From: Desulfobacteraceae bacterium Eth-SRB2
GTDB taxonomy: Bacteria; Desulfobacterota; Desulfobacteria; Desulfobacterales; UBA11574
Direction of reading: 5' to 3'
Assembly (NCBI GenBank): GCA_004193595.1
Contig: RPGQ01000047.1
Coordinates: forward strand, 1 to 64,000
Length of the DNA stretch: 64,000 nt
The notes below the pieces were generated by a model, which saw only the letters and a list, made by a program, of their open reading frames with translations, was not told where the DNA came from and ran no database searches. The translations under genes and the position numbers were made by a program. Of the stretch, positions 19,031 to 29,169 are shown one piece after another (position 1 is the stretch's first letter; each line of letters starts with the position of its first letter).

Positions 19031-19130
19031 TAATTACATGAAAGATGCTTTTTGAAATGAAATCAGCAACAAAAACATCAACAAAAAAAGTTTAACAAAT
19101 CGTTTCCACACAGGATTTTTTTACTAACGG

Positions 19131-21434
19131 ATGAGGAATTTCAGTGTGAATGATATAATTGATATAATAGACACACCCTCTCTGATTCCCTATCTAAAGA
19201 CGGATGGAACTAAATTTCATATAAAAATATGGGTTGGCGATCCGGATGATTCCATCCATCAAAAATCCTCCTTGCCTTTTTGGGTTGTCTCCGAATCAGG
19301 ACCCTTTGCGCGTATCATTGAAGCAAGGATTAAAACGGATGCCGGAACTAATATTGAACCGGTATTTTTATTGATTCAGAAAGATGAACCCCCTCTGTCA
19401 AGAGATGAACTTTGGCCTCTTGACAACCGGGCGGTTGACCGGTACTGGCAGAACACACTTACCTTTTATTCCCGTGAAAAATCCGGCTCTCCTCCCTTGA
19501 TATTAAAAGATCAGATGGATAAAAACGGAGCCCTGCTTCCGTTTCAGCCGTTACTTTATTGTAAATTTAACCAGACTTATTTCCCTCCTTTGTGCCCGGA
19601 TTGCGGAACGGTGTTACAACAATGTTATAATGACAACATGCTTCAGGGATATGGACTCCTGCCTTATTCCAAGTCTCTCAAACGCTATCTGTTTTGTCCG
19701 TCATGCACCGGTTCAAAGGAAAAAATCGATTTTTATGTATCCTCATTGGATGACAATGATCCGGCATTTTTAAAAGACCGATACGAATTAATAAAAAAAT
19801 TCGGTCAATTAAACGGAAACGGAAATGAAAATTTTGCCGGTCAGTTTCCATGTGTGAATTGCAGCAGGCATCAAGAGTGCTACGGTCCCGACGGTCTCGC
19901 GGTTTCAAGAATCGTTCCTTTGTCTTTTTATCCTTTTTATATGCTGATGTTTAAAGCCGGTTCGGTCAATGGGTTCGATTTCTTATCTTTAATCTCAGGC
20001 GCTTCATTTAAAGAGATAGAAGACCGTCTCAAGGAAAAACAACAACCGGGCAGGTTAAACTGTCTGAAAGTTTTAAAACAGAAACCATCTGTTCACACGT
20101 CCTTTTTCTTTAAAAATGAAGATAGATACTTCCTGGAAGTATTGTATTTAAAGCTTTCTTTCCTTGGTGAACTTATAGAGGCTGTATTTTCAGGACTCGA
20201 TACCTTCCAGTATCCCGATCTTGGATTATCCATGGATAGAATCTGGGTCAACCTATCCGATCAAAACAGTCTGCTTCCGTGTTTCTGGAATTTTAAGGTG
20301 GCATTATTAGATGTAATCGGCTCCGACGTACCGTCTTCATCAATTCCGCAAATGCCCCGATCATACGGTTTTCATCTTTTGGGATTCGTCTGGTTTTATA
20401 CGCTTCTTGTCAACAGAAAGCAGGATGTTTCACAGATATATCCTGTGTTGGGAGAGGTTATGGAGAAGATTAAAACCCAGGATGATGCAAACTTTGAGAA
20501 TTATCTGGAAGCCGGGTTTCTTCAGGTGTTATCTCCTGAAAATATTTTTTTCAATCCCGACATATTATCTGTTAAACAGGATTGGCATAAATTCTGGAAA
20601 GCGTCACTGGGCTTGGGGTTCCATTTTTTTGAGGTCAGCATGCTTGGCTCAAGAGATGGGTCCATAGAGGAATTCGGACATGAGCTGGAGCAACTCAGAC
20701 AAGAAATAAAGGACAGCCTGTTTTCAACAGAACCATCTGTCCCTGATGAAGAATCCGAAGCCGACGATAAAATCATTTCTAATATACTGAAGAAGATTAT
20801 GAATACCCGGCAAGAGGAGGATGAGACCTCATCGGATGATTTGGAAATAAGCCATATCTTGCCGGAAATAGACGACACAACAGACGATAAAACAGCGCCT
20901 GATTTTCAAGAAGATTCCGATGTTTTTCAAACCGTCATCCTTTCTTCAGATGATAAATTAACAGAAAAATTAACCGGCATTGAACAAAAAGAAGAACCGG
21001 GCGAGGCGCCTCCGGTTCCGGAAAACGATTTGGATGAAACTTTAATCTTAACGCCTGAAGGGCTGGAAACACCGGGGACAGCAGACACTCCCGATCACTA
21101 TGATGAAGATATGGAAGATACGGTTATTTTTTCACCGGATGGCTTGGGACAAAATGTGCCGCTACCATCTCCGCCTGAAGAAGACGATCTTCCTGAAACC
21201 GTCATTATCTCCTCCGAGCAGGGCTCATCAGGATGCCCGCCGGAGGTTCCTCCGGGTCCTTCCCGGCAAGATTTTGGATCTGAAGGCATCATAAAAGGCG
21301 GCAGTGTGCCGGATGAAATGACGACCGGTGAACATAAAAAAGCTGAAACGTCAGAACCAGACGAATTTCTGGAAGAGACCCTTCTTATCCTGCCGGGAAA
21401 AAGCTTTTCCGGCGAAAAAGATGATAATAAGTAA
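19131..21434 (+). CDS. T6SS-linked protein with Cys-rich N-terminal half and acidic repeat tail
   Basis: 767 aa, first gene of the T6SS run; family not recognised. The N-terminal two thirds carry paired cysteines suggestive of zinc ribbons (CPDCG, CPSC, CVNCSRHQEC) and no signal peptide, so it is probably cytosolic. The last 170 residues are acidic and Pro/Ser-rich and contain five similar motifs with Thr at 601, 637, 664, 690 and 750 (QTVILSS, ETLILTP, DTVIFSP, ETVIISS, ETLLILP). Such T-x-x-I/L/F motifs suit FHA-domain binding once phosphorylated; this is inference. The next frame opens at 21439, five bases after its stop. The start is weakly supported: ATG 19131 or GTG 19146, the latter with GAGG upstream. 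Confidence 0.8.
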   Translation: MRNFSVNDIIDIIDTPSLIPYLKTDGTKFHIKIWVGDPDDSIHQKSSLPFWVVSESGPFARIIEARIKTDAGTNIEPVFLLIQKDEPPLSRDELWPLDNRAVDRYWQNTLTFYSREKSGSPPLILKDQMDKNGALLPFQPLLYCKFNQTYFPPLCPDCGTVLQQCYNDNMLQGYGLLPYSKSLKRYLFCPSCTGSKEKIDFYVSSLDDNDPAFLKDRYELIKKFGQLNGNGNENFAGQFPCVNCSRHQECYGPDGLAVSRIVPLSFYPFYMLMFKAGSVNGFDFLSLISGASFKEIEDRLKEKQQPGRLNCLKVLKQKPSVHTSFFFKNEDRYFLEVLYLKLSFLGELIEAVFSGLDTFQYPDLGLSMDRIWVNLSDQNSLLPCFWNFKVALLDVIGSDVPSSSIPQMPRSYGFHLLGFVWFYTLLVNRKQDVSQIYPVLGEVMEKIKTQDDANFENYLEAGFLQVLSPENIFFNPDILSVKQDWHKFWKASLGLGFHFFEVSMLGSRDGSIEEFGHELEQLRQEIKDSLFSTEPSVPDEESEADDKIISNILKKIMNTRQEEDETSSDDLEISHILPEIDDTTDDKTAPDFQEDSDVFQTVILSSDDKLTEKLTGIEQKEEPGEAPPVPENDLDETLILTPEGLETPGTADTPDHYDEDMEDTVIFSPDGLGQNVPLPSPPEEDDLPETVIISSEQGSSGCPPEVPPGPSRQDFGSEGIIKGGSVPDEMTTGEHKKAETSEPDEFLEETLLILPGKSFSGEKDDNK

Positions 21435-21438
21435 TATC

Positions 21439-22170
21439 ATGAGCGATCCCATACCCATAGACCGGTTGGCAAATGAAATCAGAAACATTTATATTTCAGA
21501 TAAGAATCAGTCGGAAAAGCAGATTGAAAAATTTTTAAGTAACAGGTTCAAAGAACTTAACGGCCCTGAGAGTTTAAATGTGCTAAATAAACTGATTACT
21601 GAATTTGACAGCAGGCACCCAAATAGGATAGATAATTTAAGCATGGATAATGGGATCATGTCCCAGACATTTTCATTTTTGCTGGGAAGAGATGTTCCCC
21701 GAACCGATCTTTCTTCCACAGAACTCATGGAACGGTTGGCGGAATCGTTGAAGACTATTTTTGATTCGTTGAATCAATTGATTAACGTTATCAATATGAC
21801 GCTTACCGGAGAGACTTCCGGAGATCAAACCATCCGTCAGGTCATCGGTTTTCACCTTGAAGGAGAGGGGCAGGGGAAATCCTTAGAAAGCTACATCGGG
21901 CAGATAAACAAAGCGTTTTTGACAGTCCAGCGTTCCTTTAAAAAAACTGCTCAGATCAAAGTCGGTCAAATACTTGAAGAAATAGATCCGGATCAAATTT
22001 CTACCAAAGAAGGTGGAGGGTTGAAGATCGGTCCCTTCCGAAAAGCAGAATATTATGAAATATACGAAGAAAAATTTCGTAAAATAAAAAAGTGGTTCGA
22101 ATCCGGTCGATTCATGGAGGAATTTTTACGAGAATTTGAAAAAAACTGCCAAAATTTAATGGAAAAATAA
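21439..22170 (+). CDS. TagH/FHA C-terminal-domain-like T6SS protein without an FHA domain
   Basis: 243 aa. The C-terminal half (FRKAEYYEIYEEKFRKIKKW, then FMEEFLREFEKNCQ) resembles the domain that follows FHA in type VI TagH/ImpI proteins. The N-terminal half is helical and polar and shows no FHA signature (no GR..S..H). Start ATG 21439 is chosen because the longer frame overlaps the upstream gene. GGAGG for tssJ follows its stop. It may act as the separated partner of the FHA protein encoded at 44486. Assignment is by pattern only. Confidence 0.6.
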   Translation: MSDPIPIDRLANEIRNIYISDKNQSEKQIEKFLSNRFKELNGPESLNVLNKLITEFDSRHPNRIDNLSMDNGIMSQTFSFLLGRDVPRTDLSSTELMERLAESLKTIFDSLNQLINVINMTLTGETSGDQTIRQVIGFHLEGEGQGKSLESYIGQINKAFLTVQRSFKKTAQIKVGQILEEIDPDQISTKEGGGLKIGPFRKAEYYEIYEEKFRKIKKWFESGRFMEEFLREFEKNCQNLMEK

Positions 22171-22180
22171 GGAGGTAAAA

Positions 22181-22717
22181 TTGAAACATTATCTTAATGT
22201 CATGTTTTTGGTGATGGTTAGCTCAATAATATATGCATGTGCATCCCAGCCGCTTCTACCTCCTCAGTGGCAATATGAAAAAGAGGCCATCACGCTGCAT
22301 CTTAAGGCCGATGCGAAATTAAATCTGGAGGAAGGAAGGCCGCACACCCTTCTTGTCTGTGTATATCAGCTCAAAGATCCCAATGCCTTTAACCAGCTTG
22401 CCGGCGATTATGATGGACTTTACAAACTGCTGGAATGCGAACTTTTCGATACTGCAGTTGCCGCCTCTAAAAGAATTATTGCTCGCCCGGGACAGGATAT
22501 GGATTTTGTTTTTGATCGAGCTGAGGGGGCCAAGTATGTCGCTGTAGTTGCAGGGTATTACTTGCTCCACAAAGATCGTATGATACGGTTGTTCGACATT
22601 CCGGTAATCACGGAGGAAAAAGGGTTTTTTTCACGAAAGAAAATTCAAAAACCCGGACCTTTGAATATAGAACTGACTTTAGGGCCGCGACAGATACTCA
22701 CGGTGGAGGGGAAATAG
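22181..22717 (+). CDS. tssJ: T6SS outer-membrane lipoprotein TssJ
   Basis: Lipoprotein that anchors the TssL-TssM complex to the outer membrane. Seen: a signal peptide with lipobox IYAC near residue 20, and the TssJ core with LLVCVYQLKDPNAFNQLAGD, LLECELF and PGQDMDF (beta-sandwich). 178 aa is normal. It starts at TTG 22181, with GGAGG five bases upstream. tssK starts 4 bp after its stop. Confidence 0.93.
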   Translation: MKHYLNVMFLVMVSSIIYACASQPLLPPQWQYEKEAITLHLKADAKLNLEEGRPHTLLVCVYQLKDPNAFNQLAGDYDGLYKLLECELFDTAVAASKRIIARPGQDMDFVFDRAEGAKYVAVVAGYYLLHKDRMIRLFDIPVITEEKGFFSRKKIQKPGPLNIELTLGPRQILTVEGK

Positions 22718-22721
22718 AAAT

Positions 22722-24107
22722 ATGAAAAGACCGCTTTTCTGGCATCAAGGCCTTTTTTTACAGCCCCAGCATTTTCAGCTGAAAGATCTTCACGACCAGT
22801 CATTGCTGACTCCCTTGCATAAGTATCTCCACCCTCACTTCTGGGGGATCGCCAATATTGATATTAAGCAAGCAGCCCTTGGGAATTATTCGTTTGATCT
22901 TTCACGGGGAGCGTTTTTATTTCCGGATATGACCTTTGTGGTTTTTCCTGACAATGCAGTGATCCAGGCCCGCACCTTTGGGGAAGAATGGGAAAAGGGG
23001 GGGAAAATTTTTCCTGTCTATGTGGGCCTAAAAAAGTGGAATGATAGCGGGGAAAACGTAACCGTATTGTCCAACCTTGACAATCTTTCCGATGTTACCA
23101 CCCGGTTTGTGACCTCAACAGATCCGGATGAGATTCAGGATTTACATCAGGATGGTCCCCCGGCCCAAGTCAAAAGGCTCTATTATGTATTAAAAATATT
23201 TTGGGAAACAGAAAAGCATCTTCTCGGTGATTATGAAATTATTCCGGTAGCTTGTTTGGAAAAAGATGGTGATGATGTCATATTTTCGGAGCAGTTTATC
23301 ACTCCGTGCATCAGTATTGCCGGGTCAGAACCTCTGGATAAACTTGTCCGGGAAATCAGGGATCAAATTGCCTCCCGGGCACGACAGCTTGAAGCTCACA
23401 AAAAGGAAAGGGGGATTCATAGCGCTGAGTTTGGATCACGAGATATGGTTTTTCTCTTGGCATTAAGATCGTTGAACCGTTATGTGCCGATTCTAACGCA
23501 TTTGACTGAAACCCAAAGAATCCACCCGTGGACCGTATACTCGGTTTTAAGACAACTTATAGGGGAGTTATCCTCATTTTCTGAACAGATTTCTGTAAAT
23601 GGAGAACTGGAAGATGGAACCCCGCTTTTATCGGGTTATGATCATCTGAATTTATGGAAATGCTTTTCAGGCGCAAAAACCCTGATCACCCGACTTTTGG
23701 ACGAGATTACCGCCGGACCGGAATATATTATTGAGTTACTGTACGATGGAACCTATTTTGCTGCAGATCTGCCACCCATGATCTTTGAAGGACGAAACCG
23801 ATTTTTCCTGATCTTTGAAACAGAAGCCGATGCTAAGACGATATTTCAATCCATGGAAAGCATTGCCAAGCTGAGTTCCCGTCAAACGTTGCCCATTCTA
23901 ATTGCGCATTCCCTTCCGGGCTTACAACTGGAACATCTTTCGATCCCGCCGCAGGAACTGCCGCGACGGGCACATTCACTATATTTTCAAATTGACCACC
24001 ATAGTGACCAATGGGCTCAGGTACAAAAAGGAAATAACCTTGCATTGTATTGGGATACCGCTCCGCAAGATTTGAAGCTGGAACTTATGGTGGTAGGGAG
24101 AACATAG
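22722..24107 (+). CDS. tssK: T6SS baseplate protein TssK
   Basis: Baseplate trimer that links the tail to the membrane complex. Seen: the family opening FWHQGLFLQPQHFQ, the RGAFLFPDMT-like strand, IPVACLEKD and the C-terminal receptor-like domain with LPRRAHSLYFQID and WAQVQKGNNLALYWD. 461 aa is normal. It begins four bases after tssJ, and tssL begins two bases after it ends, so the genes are tightly coupled. Confidence 0.96.
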   Translation: MKRPLFWHQGLFLQPQHFQLKDLHDQSLLTPLHKYLHPHFWGIANIDIKQAALGNYSFDLSRGAFLFPDMTFVVFPDNAVIQARTFGEEWEKGGKIFPVYVGLKKWNDSGENVTVLSNLDNLSDVTTRFVTSTDPDEIQDLHQDGPPAQVKRLYYVLKIFWETEKHLLGDYEIIPVACLEKDGDDVIFSEQFITPCISIAGSEPLDKLVREIRDQIASRARQLEAHKKERGIHSAEFGSRDMVFLLALRSLNRYVPILTHLTETQRIHPWTVYSVLRQLIGELSSFSEQISVNGELEDGTPLLSGYDHLNLWKCFSGAKTLITRLLDEITAGPEYIIELLYDGTYFAADLPPMIFEGRNRFFLIFETEADAKTIFQSMESIAKLSSRQTLPILIAHSLPGLQLEHLSIPPQELPRRAHSLYFQIDHHSDQWAQVQKGNNLALYWDTAPQDLKLELMVVGRT

Positions 24108-24109
24108 AT

Positions 24110-24787
24110 ATGCGTCTGATCGACTGTTTTATAAACATCATTGCTTATGTAACCTATTTGGGGAAATCCGGAACTGAAAAACAATCCTCTTATGACCACG
24201 TCAGGGCAGACATCCAGCGCCTCATCGCCCAAAGCGAAAGCTGTCTTGAAAATGAAACGGTTTCCCGGGAGGATTATGACATGGCCCGTTTTGCTGTTTT
24301 TGCCTGGATTGATGAAATCATTATGAATTCCTCATGGGATGGAAGAGGCCATTGGCAGCGGGAACAGCTTCAGCGACTGTATTACCAGACGGCGGATGCC
24401 GGGGAAATTTTTTTCGAACGGCTGAACACTTTAGGCCTTCACCAAAGAGATGTGAGGGAAGTCTATTATCTTTGTTTGGCCCTGGGGTTTCTCGGACAAT
24501 ACTGTAATGACGGCGATGAATACCTGTTGGAACAGCTCAAGACTTCAAATTTAAAACTTCTTATGGGAAGTTCCATAGGCATGCCTTCCCTTGACAAACG
24601 GGAACTTTTCCCGGATGCATACCCGGCTGAATCGGCAGAGGTTACCTCTTTAAAAGTAAAAAGGCGTTTTTCACCGTTTACCCTAATATGCCTTGGCGCT
24701 CCGGTGGCTTTTTACGGGATTTTGTTCCTGATTTACCGTTTTGTTTTAAACAATATCGGACAAACCTTTATCAGCACGGTGCCATAA
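24110..24787 (+). CDS. tssL: T6SS membrane protein TssL (DotU/IcmH family, short form)
   Basis: Inner-membrane partner of TssM. Seen: a cytoplasmic helical DotU domain (AQSESCLENETVSREDYDMA, FAVFAWIDEIIMNSSWDG, then FERLNTL and LGFLGQYC) and one C-terminal transmembrane helix (FTLICLGAPVAFYGILFLIY). There is no OmpA-like peptidoglycan-binding extension, so that function must come from elsewhere, perhaps from the FHA-transglycosylase at 44486. ATG 24110 is preferred to the longer upstream frame, which overlaps tssK. Its stop abuts the tssM start. Confidence 0.94.
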   Translation: MRLIDCFINIIAYVTYLGKSGTEKQSSYDHVRADIQRLIAQSESCLENETVSREDYDMARFAVFAWIDEIIMNSSWDGRGHWQREQLQRLYYQTADAGEIFFERLNTLGLHQRDVREVYYLCLALGFLGQYCNDGDEYLLEQLKTSNLKLLMGSSIGMPSLDKRELFPDAYPAESAEVTSLKVKRRFSPFTLICLGAPVAFYGILFLIYRFVLNNIGQTFISTVP

Positions 24788-27700
24788 ATGAAACAGCTTA
24801 TTATAAAGATACTAAAGATATTTCTCATTGTCACGTTGATTCTATTCGCTGTTCTACTGGTTTTCGGTCTTGTATTGGGTATTGGCTGGCCATGGTGGGT
24901 GGGGCTTTTTATTCTTACGGGTGTGATTGGTCTATGGCTGGGCATTGTTTTTTTCAAAAAAGTATGGCTTCGGCGCCGCGAACAGCAATTTGTCAGCCAG
25001 GTGATTGATCAGGATGAACACTATCTTAAATCCCTTGGTGACAAAGAAAGGAAAAATTCAAAGGAACTTCAGGATCGCTGGAAAGAAGCCATGGAGGCCT
25101 TGAGGAAATCCCATCTAAAAAAATACGGCAATCCACTTTACGTGCTGCCATGGTATATGGTGATTGGGGAGAGCGGGTCTGGTAAAACCACGGCCATTAA
25201 AAGTGCTCGTCTTTCATCACCGTTTGCCGAGATTAGCCGAATATCCGGAATTTCCGGTACAAGGAATTGTGACTGGTGGTTTTTTGAACAGGCCATACTC
25301 ATTGATACCGCCGGTCGGTATGCCATTCCAATAGATGAAGGACGTGATAAAGAGGAATGGCAACGGTTTTTGTCTCTTTTAATCAAATTCAGGAAAAAAG
25401 AACCGTTAAACGGGCTTGTTGTGAGTATTGCCGCCGACAAATTGATCGATTCCGGCCCGGAAGCACTTGAAACATCAGGCAAAAGCATTCGTCGCCGCAT
25501 CGATGAATTGATGCGGGTGTTGGGTTCAAAGTTTCCGGTTTATGTGCTGGTGACAAAGGGTGATTTGGTTCAGGGAATGACCCAATTTTGCAATCGGATT
25601 CCCGAAAAAAATTACGATCAGGCCATGGGCGCCTTAAATCATAGTCTTTCAAAAGATATTGCTGAATTTGCTGGTCGTACGTTACATTCAATTAGTGAAC
25701 GACTAAAAGATTTACGACTCATCCTTTTTCATAAGCCTGAATCCAAGGGAGCTGAGCCGGATCTCCTGTTGTTTCCTAATGAATTTGAAAAACTCAGACC
25801 CGGTTTGAGCGCGTTTATACGAGGTGCTTTTCAGGAAAATCCATACCAGGAAACGCCGATTTTAAGAGGTCTTTTTTTTAGCAGTGGCAAACAGGAGGGA
25901 ACTCCGTATTCCCACTTTTTAAAGGAACTTGGCCTTATTGAACAAAAAGAGGTTTTGCCGGGAACTGATAAGGGATTGTTTCTGCATGATTTTTTTTCAA
26001 AAATACTTCCCAGTGACAGAGGACTCTTTGCTCCGACACAACGAACCATTGAATGGAGCCGGCTGACCAGAAATATGGGGCTGACGTCGTGGGTTGCAAT
26101 ATGTGTTGCTGTATGTGGACTTTTAAGTTTTTCCTTTGTGAAAAACTTGAAAACGCTCCGGGGGGTTTCAAACGAATTTGCAAAGCCCTCGATATTACAA
26201 GGCGAAATCCTGGAAGATACCATTACCATGAATCGGTTTCGTGAAGCGGTCATGAGCGTGGAGGAGCAAAATCGGAGTTGGTGGATTCCCCGTCTCGGGT
26301 TAACTGAAAGCAGAGATGTTGAAGTGCAGCTAAAAGAAAAATATTGTAACCAATTTCAAAACGGGTTTTTAGCCTCTTTTGATAAACAGATGGCTGAAAC
26401 CATGACACGCTTTTCTGCGGCTACTCCGGAGGAAACCCTCGGGAAATATGCGGCACATCTGGTAAGACGCATCAATCTGCTTCGGGCACGGATTATCGGC
26501 GAAGGCCTTGGATGGCTTAAATCTCGACCTCAACCCTTATATGATAACGTTGTATTGGGAGCCGGTCAAAACCTGATTCCTGAAGTCAGTCAAAAACTTA
26601 CTGACTTATACCTATATTTTTTGATTTGGCGGCAGGATAAGACAAGTATGAATCAGGAGATGAATAACCTGCAGACCTGGCTGAAACACATTTTGACACT
26701 TGAAGGCGCAACCCTGAACTGGCTAATCGATTGGGTCAATTCGGATCCCTCTTTTTCACCGGTAACCCTGGCCGATTTCTGGGGGAGCAGCCTGGAAAAA
26801 GGAGAGCATGTAAGTGTGCCTCCTTGCTTTACCATTCAAGGAAAGGACCAGATAGACGCTTTTATAAAAGAAATTGAAACCGCTCTTTTTGATCCTTTGA
26901 TCATTGCAGAGCAGAAACTCGATTTTAAAAAATGGTATTCCCAAACATATTTTCAAATCTGGCATGATTTTGCAACGGTTTTTCCAAACGCACCGGATCA
27001 TCTTAAGGGCAAGGAGGAATGGAAAGAGGTTGCTGCCTGGATGGGCTCGGACCAGAATCCCTATTTTGCCTTATATGCAATGATGGCAAAAGAACTGAAA
27101 CCATTTTCCAAAGTGGAAAGGCGTCCGGCTTGGGTAAATTTTGTTTATGATTTTAAATCTGTGAAACTTCAAGCCGAAGCAATAAAGAAAAATAAAATCA
27201 AAAAGACGGGCCTCTTAAGAAAAGTAACATCAAGATTAACACCGTCTGAAAGAGCTATTGGTACAGCCGCAGAAGGTGCTTTGAATATGGAATCTCGGTT
27301 GCTTGCCGGCAAAGCCTTTTATGGTTATCAAAGCGCCCTGGACGAAATCACACCGGTATCCGCATCCAGCCTTGTTGCTCACAAAATAGCGTCTGAAATA
27401 TACACTGAAGATCCGGCCACCAGCCAATCACCCTTTTATACGGCTCAAAATGCGTTAAGAAAACTAAAAACAGTTTTGATAAAACCAAAAACAGATCCAA
27501 AAACATTCTGGAAACTGGTAACCGGGCCCATAGATTTTTTTCATGAATTCGTTTTAAGGGAATCCGCCTGTTACCTCCAAAGCCGATGGGAAAAAGAAGT
27601 TTTGATGGAAGTGCAGGACGTATCGGATCAGAAGAACACGAATCAGCTCCTTATGGGGGAGAGCGGCTTTGCAAAAAAATTTATTGAAGGACCTGCAGAA

Positions 27701-28267
27701 CCTTTTCTAAGCCGAACGTTGAAAAAAGGGTACTATGCCAAAAAGGTGATGGGTAAATCGATTGACTTTAATAAATATTTTTTATCCTATTTAACCAAGG
27801 GCGTCGTAGCTTCAAGGCCGACACAATCGGATTATAGTGTTCAGATCAGGGCCTTACCCACCGGAGCCAATCAAGGAGCCCTGTTAAGACCGCATGCCAC
27901 CAGCCTGGAGCTTCAATGTGGATCTGAGACGCCGAAACTGATCAATCTTAATTATCCTAAAAGAAAAACATTTAACTGGTCAGCCCAAAGCTGCGGGGAT
28001 GTCATCTTTAATATAAAAGTGGGGAATATTATTCTGACAAAAAAATATACGGGATATCTGGCTTTCCCGAAATTTATCAAAGATTTTAATAAAGGCCAGC
28101 GTATATTTTACCCCAGTGAGTTTCCCCATGAAAAAGTTGCGCTCAAAAGGATGGGAATCAAATACATAACGGTAAAATATCAGTTCGAAGGACACCGGCC
28201 GGTTTTAAAACTCCTTAGATCGGTTCCGGAAAGGATACCACAGGATATTGCAAAATGCTGGGACTAG
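24788..28267 (+). CDS. tssM: T6SS inner-membrane protein TssM (IcmF/VasK)
   Basis: Large scaffold spanning the inner membrane and periplasm, binding TssJ and TssL. Seen: two N-terminal membrane helices (about residues 5-58), a Walker A motif GESGSGKT near residue 127, an IDTAGRY Walker B/switch, a third membrane segment around residues 430-455 (GLTSWVAICVAVCGLLSFSF), then the periplasmic IcmF-related and C-terminal domains. 1159 aa is normal. It starts directly after tssL (TAA-ATG) and overlaps tagF by 13 bases. Confidence 0.96.
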   Translation: MKQLIIKILKIFLIVTLILFAVLLVFGLVLGIGWPWWVGLFILTGVIGLWLGIVFFKKVWLRRREQQFVSQVIDQDEHYLKSLGDKERKNSKELQDRWKEAMEALRKSHLKKYGNPLYVLPWYMVIGESGSGKTTAIKSARLSSPFAEISRISGISGTRNCDWWFFEQAILIDTAGRYAIPIDEGRDKEEWQRFLSLLIKFRKKEPLNGLVVSIAADKLIDSGPEALETSGKSIRRRIDELMRVLGSKFPVYVLVTKGDLVQGMTQFCNRIPEKNYDQAMGALNHSLSKDIAEFAGRTLHSISERLKDLRLILFHKPESKGAEPDLLLFPNEFEKLRPGLSAFIRGAFQENPYQETPILRGLFFSSGKQEGTPYSHFLKELGLIEQKEVLPGTDKGLFLHDFFSKILPSDRGLFAPTQRTIEWSRLTRNMGLTSWVAICVAVCGLLSFSFVKNLKTLRGVSNEFAKPSILQGEILEDTITMNRFREAVMSVEEQNRSWWIPRLGLTESRDVEVQLKEKYCNQFQNGFLASFDKQMAETMTRFSAATPEETLGKYAAHLVRRINLLRARIIGEGLGWLKSRPQPLYDNVVLGAGQNLIPEVSQKLTDLYLYFLIWRQDKTSMNQEMNNLQTWLKHILTLEGATLNWLIDWVNSDPSFSPVTLADFWGSSLEKGEHVSVPPCFTIQGKDQIDAFIKEIETALFDPLIIAEQKLDFKKWYSQTYFQIWHDFATVFPNAPDHLKGKEEWKEVAAWMGSDQNPYFALYAMMAKELKPFSKVERRPAWVNFVYDFKSVKLQAEAIKKNKIKKTGLLRKVTSRLTPSERAIGTAAEGALNMESRLLAGKAFYGYQSALDEITPVSASSLVAHKIASEIYTEDPATSQSPFYTAQNALRKLKTVLIKPKTDPKTFWKLVTGPIDFFHEFVLRESACYLQSRWEKEVLMEVQDVSDQKNTNQLLMGESGFAKKFIEGPAEPFLSRTLKKGYYAKKVMGKSIDFNKYFLSYLTKGVVASRPTQSDYSVQIRALPTGANQGALLRPHATSLELQCGSETPKLINLNYPKRKTFNWSAQSCGDVIFNIKVGNIILTKKYTGYLAFPKFIKDFNKGQRIFYPSEFPHEKVALKRMGIKYITVKYQFEGHRPVLKLLRSVPERIPQDIAKCWD

Positions 28268-29028
28268 GGAAACCCAAAAATATCTGGAACTGGGCGGCTT
28301 GTGGTAAACATCCCGTGGCAAGGGATTATTTCCGGATCAGTTCCGGCGCGCCTCTTTTCGTTGCATTTGAAAACTGGATTGAACAGGGGTTTGAGATCTT
28401 AAGCAAGCAGGGAATATCCGGCCACCGTGTTTATTCCTGGCGCTTTTGGGCCAAAGGTATAAAAATGGGAAACCTGATCTTCGGTATTGCAAGGGATAAC
28501 AGCGATAGTATCGGACGACCCTATCCACTCTTGATCATGGGAGATGGTTTCCTGGATGGATGGGAAGAACATTGGGATCTTCTCCCCCATGCTTTTGGAA
28601 GGGCCTGGGATCAGATGGAATACATTTCATCACGACGATTTGATGACTTCAAAGAGTTGGAGAAAGAGGTTTACGCCATTAAAAACCCCCGCCAAGACTG
28701 GCTGGAATGGAAATCTAAAAATGCAAACTCAAACAAGCCTGAATCTTTAAGTAATCCCTTGACAATTTCAATAACCCATGGTGAAATAAAGAAAAAAGTG
28801 AGACACCTGTCAAAAAAAATGGAAGTTCATATACCCCTTGACAATCAGGCGATAGGAGATCCCTCCGATATGGCAGCCCTTTGGTGTTCTTTGTTAAAAT
28901 CTCATAGCTCCGGTACACCTAGTGCGGTATTTATGGGAGGAATCTCAGAAAAAAACTTTTTGGTAGTTTTTAACCGCTCTTTAAATGCGAAAGATTTTAT
29001 TCAACTTTGGTCTGGTTCTTATTTGTAA
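28255..29028 (+). CDS. tagF: T6SS-associated protein TagF (ImpM family)
   Basis: Cytosolic regulator; in some T6SSs TagF represses firing post-translationally. Seen: the family opening CGKHPVARDYFRIS (GKxPxxxDF type), ENWIEQGFEIL, GRPYPLLIMGDG, and WDLLPHAFGRAWDQM. 257 aa. It overlaps the tssM 3' end. A broken second TagF lies at 55156-55664. No kinase/phosphatase genes (ppkA/pppA) are nearby. Confidence 0.9.
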   Translation: MLGLGKPKNIWNWAACGKHPVARDYFRISSGAPLFVAFENWIEQGFEILSKQGISGHRVYSWRFWAKGIKMGNLIFGIARDNSDSIGRPYPLLIMGDGFLDGWEEHWDLLPHAFGRAWDQMEYISSRRFDDFKELEKEVYAIKNPRQDWLEWKSKNANSNKPESLSNPLTISITHGEIKKKVRHLSKKMEVHIPLDNQAIGDPSDMAALWCSLLKSHSSGTPSAVFMGGISEKNFLVVFNRSLNAKDFIQLWSGSYL

Positions 29029-29169
29029 TTCTGTTTGCAATAAATTCGCCGCACATTATCAGTGAAATATCAAGCAAAAAATTGATTTAAAACGCTGATT
29101 TTACAATATTTATATGCAATTTCCTAACCGGAAATCACTGTAAAAAATTAGGATTAGGAGAGGATTTAG

